The notes below the pieces were generated by a model. It had not been told where the DNA came from and ran no database searches. It was given only the letters and a program-made list of their open reading frames with translations. A program made the position numbers and the translations under genes. Shown piece after piece: positions 23,665 through 32,370 of a stretch of DNA of 39,044 nucleotides (position 1 is its first letter; each line of letters starts with the position of its first letter). The stretch comes from Lachnospiraceae bacterium (lineage in GTDB: Bacteria > Bacillota > Clostridia > Lachnospirales > Lachnospiraceae). The stretch is from NCBI GenBank assembly GCA_021202235.1, contig JAJQDL010000084.1, positions 394-39,437 of the forward strand, read 5' to 3'.

Positions 23665-25712
23665 ACTTCTTGAACCTCACTTTCCTTTTTTTGATATAAG
23701 AAACACGCGACCTGATGCGTTGCGCCAACCTGCATCAGCTGCGGAATCTCCTGTTTACACCGCTCGCCCGCATAGGAGCAGCGGTCGCTGAAGGGACAGC
23801 CCTTCGGCCGGTTTAAGATACTGGGCACCTCGCCCTGAAGATGGATTCGCTCCTTTACTCCGTCCACCGCCGAATCAATGGTCGGAACCGCTGAGAGCAG
23901 CGCCTGCGTATACGGATGCAGAGGATTCTCATACAGACTGTCACAGTCCGCCAGCTCGACGACCCGCCCCAGATACATCACCAGAATCTTGTCACTGATG
24001 TGCTTCACCACCGCCAGATCATGCGCGATGAAAAGATAGGTGATGCCCAGCTTGCTCTGCAGTTCCTCCAGCAAATTGATAATCTGCGCCTGAATCGACA
24101 CATCCAGCGCCGAGATCGGCTCATCGCAGATAATCATGGACGGATTGGAGGACAGCGCCCGGGCGATACCGAGTCTCTGTCTCTGTCCGCCGGAGAATTC
24201 ATGAGCGACACGATCCTTCAGATTCGGATTGAGTCCCACCAACTCGAAAAGCTCATCCACCCGACGGTCATATTCCTCCTGCGTCTTTGTCAGCTTATGA
24301 ATCCGCAGAGACTCTCCCACGATTGAACCGGCGCTTTGCCTCGGATCCAGAGACGAGAAGGGATCCTGAAAGATCATCTGCATCTTCGGACGGAAGGGAC
24401 GCAGGTCCTTTTCCTTCAGATTCGCAATGTCTTCTCCCTCAAAGCGGATGCTTCCATCATCCGGGTGATACACCCGCATGATGCATCGAGCCAGCGTCGT
24501 CTTACCGCAGCCGCTCTCTCCGACGATGCCAAGGGTCTCTCCCTTATTCACCTGGAAGCAGATCTCTTCAATGGCCTTGACGTCTGCCACCTTTCTTCGC
24601 ATGATTCCCTTGTAGACCGGGAAATATTTCCGCACGTTGCGGACATCCAGGAAAACCTCCGGGGAAATGTGCTTCTCCGGCGCGGCGGGAAGCTCTCTTC
24701 CTTCCACTTCCTCCACCTTCGCCTGCATCTCCTCGCGTGTCAGGCAGCAGCGGATCCGATGCTCCGGCTCCACCTCCACGACCGGAGTGTCCTCGATCTC
24801 ACGGCATTTGTCCATACGATAAGGACACCGGTTATAGAAGGGACAGTAATCCGGCCGTTCCGCAGGACTGGGCGGCAGCCCGTCGATCGGCACCAGGATC
24901 CTTCCCTTGGGATCGCTGAGCCGTGGGATGGCCCGCAGCAATCCACGGGTATACGGATGTTCTGGGTGGGAGAAGAGGTCTTTCGCACTGGCTGTCTCCA
25001 TCAGCATCCCCGCATACATGACATAGATACGCTGTGCATACTGCGCCACGATGCCCAGGTTATGCGTAACGATGATGATGGACGTCCCCTTCTTCTCCGA
25101 GATCTCCTTCAGCAGCTCCAGCAGCTGCGCCTGCGTCGTCACGTCCAGAGCGGTCGTTGCCTCATCGGCAATGAGAATATCGGGCTCGGCCGCTAATGCC
25201 ATGGCGATCATGATCCTCTGGCGCATTCCTCCGGAGAACTGCTGCGCATAATAGTTATAGCGGCTCTCCGCATCCGGGATATTCACCAGCTTCAGCATCT
25301 CGATGGCCTTCTCCTTCGCGGCCTCCTTGCCGAGCCCCAGATGCAGCATGATCGTCTCCTGAATCTGATATCCCACGGTCAGCACCGGGTTCAAAGAGGT
25401 CATCGGCTCCTGAAAGATCATGCCGATGGTGCCTCCGCGGATGGAGCACATCTGCTCTCCGTTCTGCGGATACTTGAGGATATTGTCCTTCGATTCCTTC
25501 AGATATACCTCCCCGCCGGCCACCCTGCCGGGAGAGGCGATGAGCTGAAGGATACTCATCATCGTCACCGATTTGCCGCTGCCGGACTCTCCCACCACGC
25601 CGATGATCTCACCGGGCTTCAGATAGAAGGAGACATCCTTAACCGTCGTGACTGTCTTTCCCTCCACGACAAACTCTGTATTCAGATTTTTAACTTCCAG
25701 TATTTTTTCCAT
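23661..25712 (-). CDS. Fused dipeptide-type ABC transporter ATPase (DppD-DppF fusion)
   Basis: One 683-residue polypeptide carries both ATP-binding domains that are usually separate DppD/OppD and DppF/OppF proteins. Domain 1 (about 1-335) has Walker A GESGSGKS (41-48), signature FSGGMRQR (159-166) and a Walker B written ADEATTALD rather than the usual DEP. Domain 2 (about 355-683) has Walker A GESGCGKT (398-405), signature FSGGQRQR and CDEPISALD. Each ends with the cysteine-containing C-terminal motif of oligopeptide ATPases (CPFYNRCPYRMDKC; CPFSDRCSYAGERC). It energises import through the DppB/DppC-like subunits. The fusion resembles the GsiA arrangement. GGAGGAG precedes the ATG. Confidence 0.94.
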   Translation of the reverse strand: MEKILEVKNLNTEFVVEGKTVTTVKDVSFYLKPGEIIGVVGESGSGKSVTMMSILQLIASPGRVAGGEVYLKESKDNILKYPQNGEQMCSIRGGTIGMIFQEPMTSLNPVLTVGYQIQETIMLHLGLGKEAAKEKAIEMLKLVNIPDAESRYNYYAQQFSGGMRQRIMIAMALAAEPDILIADEATTALDVTTQAQLLELLKEISEKKGTSIIIVTHNLGIVAQYAQRIYVMYAGMLMETASAKDLFSHPEHPYTRGLLRAIPRLSDPKGRILVPIDGLPPSPAERPDYCPFYNRCPYRMDKCREIEDTPVVEVEPEHRIRCCLTREEMQAKVEEVEGRELPAAPEKHISPEVFLDVRNVRKYFPVYKGIMRRKVADVKAIEEICFQVNKGETLGIVGESGCGKTTLARCIMRVYHPDDGSIRFEGEDIANLKEKDLRPFRPKMQMIFQDPFSSLDPRQSAGSIVGESLRIHKLTKTQEEYDRRVDELFELVGLNPNLKDRVAHEFSGGQRQRLGIARALSSNPSMIICDEPISALDVSIQAQIINLLEELQSKLGITYLFIAHDLAVVKHISDKILVMYLGRVVELADCDSLYENPLHPYTQALLSAVPTIDSAVDGVKERIHLQGEVPSILNRPKGCPFSDRCSYAGERCKQEIPQLMQVGATHQVACFLYQKKESEVQEV

Positions 25713-25729
25713 GGCGTCTCTCCTCCTCT

Positions 25730-26605
25730 CTACGACTCACCGCGAAGCCGGGGATCCAGAGCATCCCGGATTCCGTCTCCGAACAGATTCAGACAGATTA
25801 CCAGGATGGCAATGCAGGCGCCCGGCGCTATGGCGAACACGGGATTGGTCAGAAGATAGGCCTTTCCGTCGCTGACCATGGATCCCCAGGAAGCGGTCGG
25901 CACGCTGATGCCAATACCCAGGAAGCTTAAACCTGCTTCCACCAGAATCGTCTGTCCCACCTGCTGTGTCATCATAACGATGATCGGGGACAAGCAGTTG
26001 GGAAGAATATGAGTATACATCAGACGGAAATTCCCGCTCCCCTGCAGCCGTCCCGCCATGACATAGTCGGCGCCTTTGGTCTTGAGAGCTTCCGCCCGCA
26101 TCATTCTCACATATCCCGGAATCGTCGAAACGCCGAGGATGATGGCCAGGTTCCTCAGGCCGCCGCCGAACACGGCGATCAGCGCCATCGCCAGCACCGT
26201 ACTGGGAATCGACATAACCGCCTCGCAGACACGCATGATCACCGCATCCACGGCGCCGCCAAAGTAGGCCGCCAGTAATCCGAAGAAGGTTCCAATGATA
26301 CAGGCGATAGCCACGGCCAGAACACCGACCATCAGAGAGACCCGCGCGCCGTAGATGATCCGGCTCAGCACATCCCGCCCGAAGTTGTCTGTCCCCAGCC
26401 AGTGCTCCCAGCTGGGATCATTGAGCGTATCCCGCAGGGATACGGCGTTGGGATCATAGGGTGCAAGAACCGGAGCCAGGATTGCCACCAGAATAAAGAA
26501 CAGAACGCCCACTGCGCCTATGATAACGACCTTTCTTTTAAACAGTGCCCGGAGGAATTTCCTCCGATTTTCCGCCTTACGATTGACTGTTTTTTTCTCA
26601 CCCAC
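25730..26605 (-). CDS. ABC transporter permease, DppC type, GTG start
   Basis: This 291-residue inner-membrane subunit of a dipeptide-type importer has an N-terminal hydrophobic segment followed by the extended loop typical of DppC/OppC (DPNAVSLRDTLNDPSWEHWLG-like region). Five further membrane segments and the coupling loop near GADYVMAGRLQGSG follow. No ATG is available. GTG at 26605 is preferred because AGGGGGTGA, nearly the full anti-Shine-Dalgarno complement, lies five bases upstream; a GTG at 26614 lies inside that site. The gene follows DppB almost directly and forms the permease heterodimer with it. Confidence 0.9.
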   Translation of the reverse strand: MGEKKTVNRKAENRRKFLRALFKRKVVIIGAVGVLFFILVAILAPVLAPYDPNAVSLRDTLNDPSWEHWLGTDNFGRDVLSRIIYGARVSLMVGVLAVAIACIIGTFFGLLAAYFGGAVDAVIMRVCEAVMSIPSTVLAMALIAVFGGGLRNLAIILGVSTIPGYVRMMRAEALKTKGADYVMAGRLQGSGNFRLMYTHILPNCLSPIIVMMTQQVGQTILVEAGLSFLGIGISVPTASWGSMVSDGKAYLLTNPVFAIAPGACIAILVICLNLFGDGIRDALDPRLRGES

Positions 26606-26617
26606 GCTCGTCACCCC

Positions 26618-27571
26618 CTATTCCGACTCGACCAGGCTGATTCTGGGGTCTACGACCATATACATGATATCCGTGACGATGTAAGCCACACAGGAGACAA
26701 GGGCGGTCAGGAGAACACAGGCCTGAATCAGCTGGATGTCCTTCCCGGAGACCGCTTTAACAAACAGGGAACCCATGCCGGGAATGTTGAAGACCTCCTC
26801 CACGAACATGGAGCCGCCAATCATAAATGCCAGCCGGTTGCCCAGCATCGTGATGATGGGAATCAGACCGTTCTTCATAACATGCACCGAAATGACCTTA
26901 TTCTCATGCAGTCCCTTGGAACGGGCGGTTCTCACATAATCCTGCCGGATCACCTCCAGCATACTGGAACGGGTCTGGCGGGTAATCCCGGCGATACTTC
27001 CCAGAGACAGACAGGTCAGCGGCATGATGAGCTGCCGGATATGCGTTCCGAGGTCCACCCATGGCCAGGTAAATCCGCTGGACGGCAGCAGACCGGTCCT
27101 CAGCGCCAGTGCATACATCAGGCAGATGCCGATCCAGAACTGCGGCAGACAGGCGCAGATATTGGCGATCAGCGTCACCACCGTATCCGCCGCCTTTCCC
27201 CGCTTCACGGCGGTCAGGATTCCGAACAGAATGCCGATCGGGAAGCTAACCAGCGTCGACAGAATCGCCAGATACAGAGTCACCGGCACCCGCTCCATCA
27301 GGACCGACACCACGCTGGTATGATACTGCGTGGAGGAGCCGAAATCTCCATGAAGCACACCGATCAGCCAGTCCACATATCGCTCAGCCACCGGCTTGTC
27401 CAGTCCGAGCTTCAGATACTGCACCTCATATTCCTCCGGAGTGATATCATCGCCCAGCATTGCGTAGACCGGATCACCCGGGATCATGGAAACAAGGAAA
27501 AAAACCAGCGTCGAGACAAGAAACATAACCAGTACCGTCTGTCCCAGACGCTTTAACAGGTACTTTCCCAT
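26618..27571 (-). CDS. ABC transporter permease, DppB type
   Basis: This 317-residue membrane subunit has the family N-terminus KYLLKRLGQTVLVMFLVSTLVF, the PGDP loop and the C-terminal block FVKAVSGKDIQLIQACVLLTALV. It is the first gene of the four-gene importer operon. The start at 27571 is chosen because GGAGGAGG lies eight bases upstream and because a longer in-frame start at 27613 would lie upstream of the transcription start predicted from the sigma-54 promoter (about 27598). Confidence 0.93.
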   Translation of the reverse strand: MGKYLLKRLGQTVLVMFLVSTLVFFLVSMIPGDPVYAMLGDDITPEEYEVQYLKLGLDKPVAERYVDWLIGVLHGDFGSSTQYHTSVVSVLMERVPVTLYLAILSTLVSFPIGILFGILTAVKRGKAADTVVTLIANICACLPQFWIGICLMYALALRTGLLPSSGFTWPWVDLGTHIRQLIMPLTCLSLGSIAGITRQTRSSMLEVIRQDYVRTARSKGLHENKVISVHVMKNGLIPIITMLGNRLAFMIGGSMFVEEVFNIPGMGSLFVKAVSGKDIQLIQACVLLTALVSCVAYIVTDIMYMVVDPRISLVESE

Positions 27572-27608
27572 AGCAGCAACCTCCTCCTCTTTAGATACTC
27601 TTATAAAG

Positions 27609-27625
27609 AGCAAATCTCATGCCAA
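27609..27625 (-). promoter_or_regulatory. Sigma-54 (-24/-12) promoter of the ABC importer operon
   Basis: On the - strand the sequence is TTGGCATGAGATTTGCT, with GG-N10-GC spacing and nearly identical to the esterase 4 promoter (TTGGCATG-N3-TTTGCT shared). The expected start is near 27598, 27 bases before the DppB ATG. Confidence 0.9.
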
Positions 27626-27688
27626 TTTATATTTTCGGATTTTATATGACAATATGCCGGATTTATATGTTCCACCGGGTCTCGATAG

Positions 27689-27723
27689 CGAAACTATGGT
27701 TTCACTCTGAAATAATGGTTTCA
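27689..27723. promoter_or_regulatory. Two 16-bp dyads, likely enhancer sites for the sigma-54 activator
   Basis: CGAAACTATGGTTTCA (27689-27704) and TGAAATAATGGTTTCA (27708-27723) agree at 13 of 16 positions, and each is a dyad of the form TGAAAY-N4-GTTTCA. Their starts are 19 bp apart, about two helical turns, and they lie some 90-125 bp upstream of the predicted ABC operon start. The second overlaps the MFS stop codon. This is the expected distance and form for a Fis-type enhancer-binding protein site. Confidence 0.65.
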
Positions 27724-28938
27724 TCCGTCCATACGAACTCTGGCGCAGGCGGGTTTCACTGCCAGAAGCACAACTCCGCAAAGAATTGCCGCCAGAAGAT
27801 AGATCACACCCGTCCCAGCCGCATCGGCAGCAACTCCAAACAGCGCCGCACCCAGACCAAGTCCTCCGTCCTGTGCCAGATAAAACGTCGCATTCGCCGC
27901 ACCGCGCCGATGAGCCGGTGTATTGAGCACCGCCGCCGCATTCAGCACTACCATGGCAAGACCAACTCCCATTGCGTAGACCACGCCGATGATCAACAGC
28001 GGATAAATACCGGGAGAAAGGCGAATCCCCACGAAAGCCACCATCATGCCGACGAGTCCCCACATCAGACACCGTTTACTGCCAAACCGTGTGGTCAGTT
28101 TTCCCGCGAAAGCCCGGGAGACAGCCAGTCCGGCCGCCTGCACCGTGAAGAAAAGTCCGATGTTTTCAATTCCCTTTTCACTGCCATAGGTTGCCAGGAA
28201 GGTCGTCACGGAGGAAGAGGCAAAGGAAACACCCACCATTAAAAGGCTGGGAATCAATGCCGTCGGCTCCACGATTCGATGCCACCACCGTGCGGGACGT
28301 TCCTCTGTCTGCGGTTCCGACGTTTTTTCTGCTTCTGCCGCTCTCTGTTGCAGCTCCTGAATGCGCCGCTTCTCATACCGGATCAACGGCATCAGCGCCA
28401 GAGCCAGCAGACAAAAGCACCCACCTGCGGCAAAGTCGATCCCATATCCGACGACTCCTGCCATCCAGAGAGCCAGCGCCGGTCCTACGGCCTGAGAAAT
28501 CGTGGAAGTCAGGCCATAATACCCCAGTCCCTCCGTCAGTCTTTTTTCAGGAACCAGATCGGTGGTCATCGTCGACAGCGAGACCGACTGAATAGAGAAG
28601 CCAATGCCGCTGACGATCTGCAGAGCATACATACAGGGCAATGCCGTCAGGAAACAGAAGGGAAACATCGTGACAGCCACCAGCGTTGCTCCCACGATCA
28701 GAAGCCGTTTCCGTCCCTGCGTATCAATGAGATTTCCCACCACCGGACGAAACACCAGTGCTGCCAGCGTATACGCCGTGGTCGTCAGTCCCGCCGCCGA
28801 CTTGGAGAATCCCAGTTCCACCACATACAGCGGGAGTACAGAGCTCTTGAACTGCATGCAGATTCGCAGCAGTGTCGCCACGACGCAGACGATCAGAAAA
28901 TCTCTCGTCCAGAGTCTCTGTTTCTTTTCATCCTTCAT
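27721..28938 (-). CDS. Major facilitator superfamily transporter
   Basis: This 405-residue MFS carrier has 12 hydrophobic segments. The first cytoplasmic loop carries a form of the family motif, GNLIDTQGRKRLLIVG, and a charged central loop (about residues 200-220, Glu/Lys-rich) separates the two halves. Such carriers export drugs and metabolites or import small organic compounds; the direction cannot be told. GGAGGAGG precedes the ATG, and the gene overlaps the end of the broken esterase 6 by 11 bp, so it is the third gene of the esterase 5 / esterase 6 / MFS operon driven by the sigma-54 promoter at 32107-32123. Export of a cleavage product is one plausible role. Confidence 0.88.
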   Translation of the reverse strand: MKDEKKQRLWTRDFLIVCVVATLLRICMQFKSSVLPLYVVELGFSKSAAGLTTTAYTLAALVFRPVVGNLIDTQGRKRLLIVGATLVAVTMFPFCFLTALPCMYALQIVSGIGFSIQSVSLSTMTTDLVPEKRLTEGLGYYGLTSTISQAVGPALALWMAGVVGYGIDFAAGGCFCLLALALMPLIRYEKRRIQELQQRAAEAEKTSEPQTEERPARWWHRIVEPTALIPSLLMVGVSFASSSVTTFLATYGSEKGIENIGLFFTVQAAGLAVSRAFAGKLTTRFGSKRCLMWGLVGMMVAFVGIRLSPGIYPLLIIGVVYAMGVGLAMVVLNAAAVLNTPAHRRGAANATFYLAQDGGLGLGAALFGVAADAAGTGVIYLLAAILCGVVLLAVKPACARVRMDG

Positions 28939-30535
28939 CCGGATCCTCCTCCAGGCGATCTAATACATAATCCCGGCGGAATGCGGACATCTCTGTCTCC
29001 GGCATGGAACGCATCTGTCCCTCACCCCCGAATTCCTTCACCAGAGGGGACGCCGCCGTATAGGGCGTCCAACGCACAAGCCCCTCTCCGTTCGGATCCC
29101 CGTTTTTTATAAAATTCGTCCAGTAAGCACAGATTTCATTCGACAGGTCAAAATCCCGTCCGTCATACGGGCGATCCATGCGCAGGAGCGTCTGAAACAC
29201 ATAGGCATGCTCCCCCGAATGGAACGCGCCCCGATGATCCTCCCCGGGCGCCGGTTTGGAGAAATAATACATATACGCCGGTTTCCGGCCAAGCTCTGCC
29301 TGCTTCTCCGCAAAGGCCTGGGCGGAGGCCCACATCATATCCGACGAAGAACTCTGTTCCGTCGCCTCTGCCCCCTCTCGGGTATCCGCATGCGCTGCCC
29401 GCAGATATTGTTCAGCGTAGCGGCCGAATTTCGCCCGGATATCCCGACAGTAAGCCTCCAGATCGATCGAACGGGGAGGCATGACATAGCGGAATTCATC
29501 CGCCATGGCGCCCGTCAGATAATCCGCGTCCGCATACTGCCCCGTTTTCACACGATGAACTGTACTGTCCGAGAACAGCCAGCCGTCCAGATTCATGCCG
29601 AACGGCGAGTAAGAATCGCCTTCCTTCCGGGGTCTCTGGCGACAGAAATCATAATAAAACTCCACCATCTTCTGCCCGGGAATCTCCCGGGCCTCGGCCA
29701 CATGGCTTACCCCCATATAGGAGAAGAATTCGTCGCCGATGGCCTCCGCCTCTGCCAGCGTCACGCCGACTTCGCCGGTGATGCCTCCCAGACCTCCGCC
29801 GCTCTGCATCACACAGCGATGAAACAGTCCCTGCGCCGCGTCCATGGCCGCCAGATCCATCACAGCGCCCGCTCCGCCTGATTGTCCCATGATGGTAACA
29901 TTCTCCGGATCTCCGCCAAAGGCAGCAATGTTGCGCTGCACCCAGCGCAAAGCCGCCAGAATGTCCTGATACGCATAATTGCCGGAAGAGGCCACCCCAG
30001 TCTTCGAGGACCGCACAGAGCAGAGTTCCCATTAATACAGGAATCCTCACAAGAATAACCAGGACCCGAAAGACAAAAAAACCATGCCGCCGAACACGTT
30101 TAACCGGACCCCGAATCTCAGAAACACAATGCCCCGCTTCGCAACAGCCTCCCCCTCATAGGCCATATTGATGCAATCCCCGTGCTGCATGCCGCCGCCG
30201 TGAATCCACACAGCCACCGGCTGCTTCTCCCCGGGCTCTTTGGCTGATGTCCAGATATTTGCCGTCAGGCAGTCTTCACTGAACGTTCGGTCCGCATAGA
30301 ATTCCTTCTGATAAAAATCTCCGCCGCCCAGAACTCTCTTCTGAAAGCAGGCATCTCCCCACACATACGCGGTTCGTTCTCCCTCCCAGGGCTCCACCGG
30401 CTGCGGTTCTCTCCAGCGATACGCACCCACCGGCGACGCCGCATAAGGAACCCCTTTGAAGACGGCCACGCGCTGATTTCCCGCCAGCGCCCCCCGGAGT
30501 ACTCCGCTCTCCACCGTCACTCTCGTCAAAGCCAT
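28928..30535 (-). pseudogene. Type-B carboxylesterase (esterase 6), disrupted
   Basis: The N-terminal part (30535 to about 30090) reads MALTRVTVESG through IHGGGM and RLNVFG, then ends at a stop (30047). The remainder continues in another frame from about 30030 to 28928 with GQSGGA (nucleophile serine), ADEF (acid) and FHSGEHAYVF (histidine). Between them lie some 60-100 bases that do not encode the expected stretch between FG(Y/F) and SGNY, include an imperfect 45-bp duplication, and contain stops in the frames needed. The gene is probably inactive as one polypeptide, though both halves have kept their motifs, suggesting recent loss. Its start lies 3 bp after the esterase 5 stop, with AGGAG overlapping that stop. 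Confidence 0.88.
30057..30133 (-). repeat. Imperfect 45-bp tandem duplication at the esterase 6 break
   Basis: The + strand segments beginning AACCAGGACCC (30057) and AACCGGACCCC (30102) are similar over about 33 bases, each ending in ATGCC. In translation this gives GIVFLRFGVRLNVFG followed by GMVFLSFGSWLFL and a stop, a degenerate 15-codon repeat just before the frame is lost. Confidence 0.55.
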
Positions 30536-30538
30536 CTC

Positions 30539-32035
30539 CTACACATCCTTCCTCTTAAAACGAATGCAGGGTGTCTCCTGTACCTGAGCCATCTCCGGAT
30601 GCGGCCGAAGAAGCATAACCTGGGGGTTTTCCTTTGTATAAGGTGTCCACGTCGGTAAATCTTCCCCATTGGGATCGCCGTTTTTGATAAAATTGGTCCA
30701 ATAGTCACAGCAAATATTGGAGAGCTCCCAGTCTTCCCCTTTATAGGGACGCCAGATTCGGTTCAGCGTCTGAAAGACATAAGGATGCTCCGCGGAATGA
30801 AACGCACCGGGATGATCTTCTCCGGGCGGCTCATGTGTAAACAGATACTGATATACAGGAGGCCTTCCCTGTTCCTCCTGCAGCTCACTCCAAGCACAAC
30901 AGCCGGCCACATGCCTCTTCGGCATATCAGCCGCGACCAATCTGTCTACGTCCAGAATATCCAGATAGGCCTCACATCCGGCACCCATTCTGGCGCGCAC
31001 AATGTCTGCTGCGGAAGCGTCCTCCGGCAGCACCGGTTCTTTCATGAAGCCGTCCCGCTCCATCTCATCCAGCGTGCAGCCGATCATATAGGAAATGTTG
31101 TGATGCTCGTTCTTCAGTACATTGTTCAGCATATCCTCACGCAGCACATATCCGTCCACATTGACCTTCAGCGGAATCTGCGGCGGTATCTTATCTCCTT
31201 TAAAACGCAGATAGCAGTCCAGCAGCTCCTCCGTACTGAGCGTCCGGCCCTTCTCTACCGTGCCGATCCCGGTCTCTTCCAGAAATCTCTCTCCGAAAGC
31301 TTCCGCCTCTGCCAGCGGTTTATTAATAGCACCGTTCAGCGGCGTCAGGGTGATCGAGCTCTGAATGATCGCCTGATGGATATCTCCCCGCGTCAGCGGT
31401 GAACCACAAAGCATCTGTACGCTCCCGCCTCCGGCTGACTGTCCGAAGATGGTGATGCGATCCGGGTCGCCTCCGAAGGCGGCAATATTCCGTCTTACCC
31501 ATTTCAGCGCCGCAATCTGATCCATGAATCCATAATTTCCTGAAGAATGGTGCGCACTCTCCGCGGTCAGTTCCCGCGTCGCCAGGAATCCGAAGACGCC
31601 AACACGGTAATTGAAGGTCACCATGATCACGCCGCGTTTGGCAAATCCCTCCCCGTCATAGCTTTTATTGCATCCCATTCCGGCCGTAAAACCACCGCCG
31701 TGAATATAAAAAGCCACGGGAAGCCGTTCCCCGGGATCGTTCGCCGGAGTCCAGATATTCAGAGTCAGACAATCCTCGCTCATCGGGAAAGGAACTCCGT
31801 AAAATTCTTTATTATAAAATGTTCCCGTCCGAAACTGCTCCTGCGGACAGATTGGGGAAAAGGTATAGGCGGTACGAACCCCCTCCCACGGTGTCGGCGG
31901 CTGCGGCTCCCGCCAGCGCAGTTCTCCCACCGGAGCCGCCGCGTAAGGAACTCCCTTAAATACACTGATGCGGTCATTTCCCGCATAGGTTCCACGGAGA
32001 CGTCCACTCTCTACATTCACTTCCAATAAGGCCAT
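30539..32035 (-). CDS. Type-B carboxylesterase (esterase 5), sigma-54 controlled
   Basis: This 498-residue carboxylesterase has the oxyanion-hole motif HGGGF and the triad Ser200 in GQSAGGG, Glu324 in CTLDE and His413 in FHSAEH. The start at 32035 is set by AGGAGG seven bases upstream and by the family N-terminus MALLEVNVESG; upstream in-frame starts are not supported. It heads an operon with the broken esterase 6 (3-bp gap) and the MFS carrier. A sigma-54 promoter lies at 32107-32123, giving a leader of about 60 bases. It is closer to esterases 4 and 6 than to the left-hand pair (shared WREPQP, FYNKEFYG-like and FKGVPYAA blocks), so the right-hand esterases form a subgroup. Confidence 0.94.
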   Translation of the reverse strand: MALLEVNVESGRLRGTYAGNDRISVFKGVPYAAAPVGELRWREPQPPTPWEGVRTAYTFSPICPQEQFRTGTFYNKEFYGVPFPMSEDCLTLNIWTPANDPGERLPVAFYIHGGGFTAGMGCNKSYDGEGFAKRGVIMVTFNYRVGVFGFLATRELTAESAHHSSGNYGFMDQIAALKWVRRNIAAFGGDPDRITIFGQSAGGGSVQMLCGSPLTRGDIHQAIIQSSITLTPLNGAINKPLAEAEAFGERFLEETGIGTVEKGRTLSTEELLDCYLRFKGDKIPPQIPLKVNVDGYVLREDMLNNVLKNEHHNISYMIGCTLDEMERDGFMKEPVLPEDASAADIVRARMGAGCEAYLDILDVDRLVAADMPKRHVAGCCAWSELQEEQGRPPVYQYLFTHEPPGEDHPGAFHSAEHPYVFQTLNRIWRPYKGEDWELSNICCDYWTNFIKNGDPNGEDLPTWTPYTKENPQVMLLRPHPEMAQVQETPCIRFKRKDV

Positions 32036-32106
32036 ACTGGTTCCTCCTTTGGGGTCGGCCGCTCTGCCGACATGTTTCTGTTTCAATGCGCTCTATTTTA
32101 TGTTTT

Positions 32107-32123
32107 AGCAATATCCATGCCAT
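32107..32123 (-). promoter_or_regulatory. Sigma-54 (-24/-12) promoter of the esterase 5 operon
   Basis: On the - strand the sequence is ATGGCATGGATATTGCT, with GG-N10-GC spacing. It shares the TGGCATG -24 block with the esterase 4 and ABC promoters. The expected start is near 32096. Confidence 0.86.
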
Positions 32124-32259
32124 TTTTCGTATTTTTTTGCCAGTTTTGCCTTCTCATCTTTCATTTCTCTGTTTTCACCAAAATTTGTATCAACGGATTC
32201 CTGCGCATTTTCACTCATTTTCCACCTCTTATCTTTTTCTGCAATCTACAGGAAACTTT

Positions 32260-32276
32260 CTGGCATATATTTTGCT
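32260..32276 (+). promoter_or_regulatory. Sigma-54 (-24/-12) promoter of the CocE-like gene
   Basis: CTGGCATATATTTTGCT has GG (32262-32263) and GC (32274-32275) exactly 10 bp apart. The expected start is near 32287, giving a leader of about 84 bases. Confidence 0.86.
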
Positions 32277-32318
32277 TCATTTATATATAGGGATGATTCT
32301 TGTCCCTTTCCTGAATCA

Positions 32319-32334
32319 TTCATTTCAAAATGAA
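32319..32334. repeat. Short perfect dyad in the CocE leader
   Basis: TTCATTT-CA-AAATGAA is a 16-bp palindrome-like dyad between the predicted start site and the ribosome binding site. It could be an operator; its position downstream of the start would suit a repressor rather than the sigma-54 activator. Confidence 0.35.
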
Positions 32335-32370
32335 CGATATGTATCATAATCATCATTGAAGGAGTCGCCT

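Larger units (their letters stand above)
32036..32370. other. Divergent sigma-54 control region between esterase 5 and the CocE-like gene
   Basis: This 335-bp gap, visibly T-rich on the + strand, has no gene. It holds two divergent -24/-12 promoters (32107-32123 on the - strand, 32260-32276 on the + strand) about 140 bp apart. The space between could carry a shared activator site, but I see only TTTCA half sites (about 32159, 32173, 32209) and no full TGAAAY-N4-GTTTCA dyad. A 7-bp dyad lies in the CocE leader (32319-32334). Confidence 0.7.
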
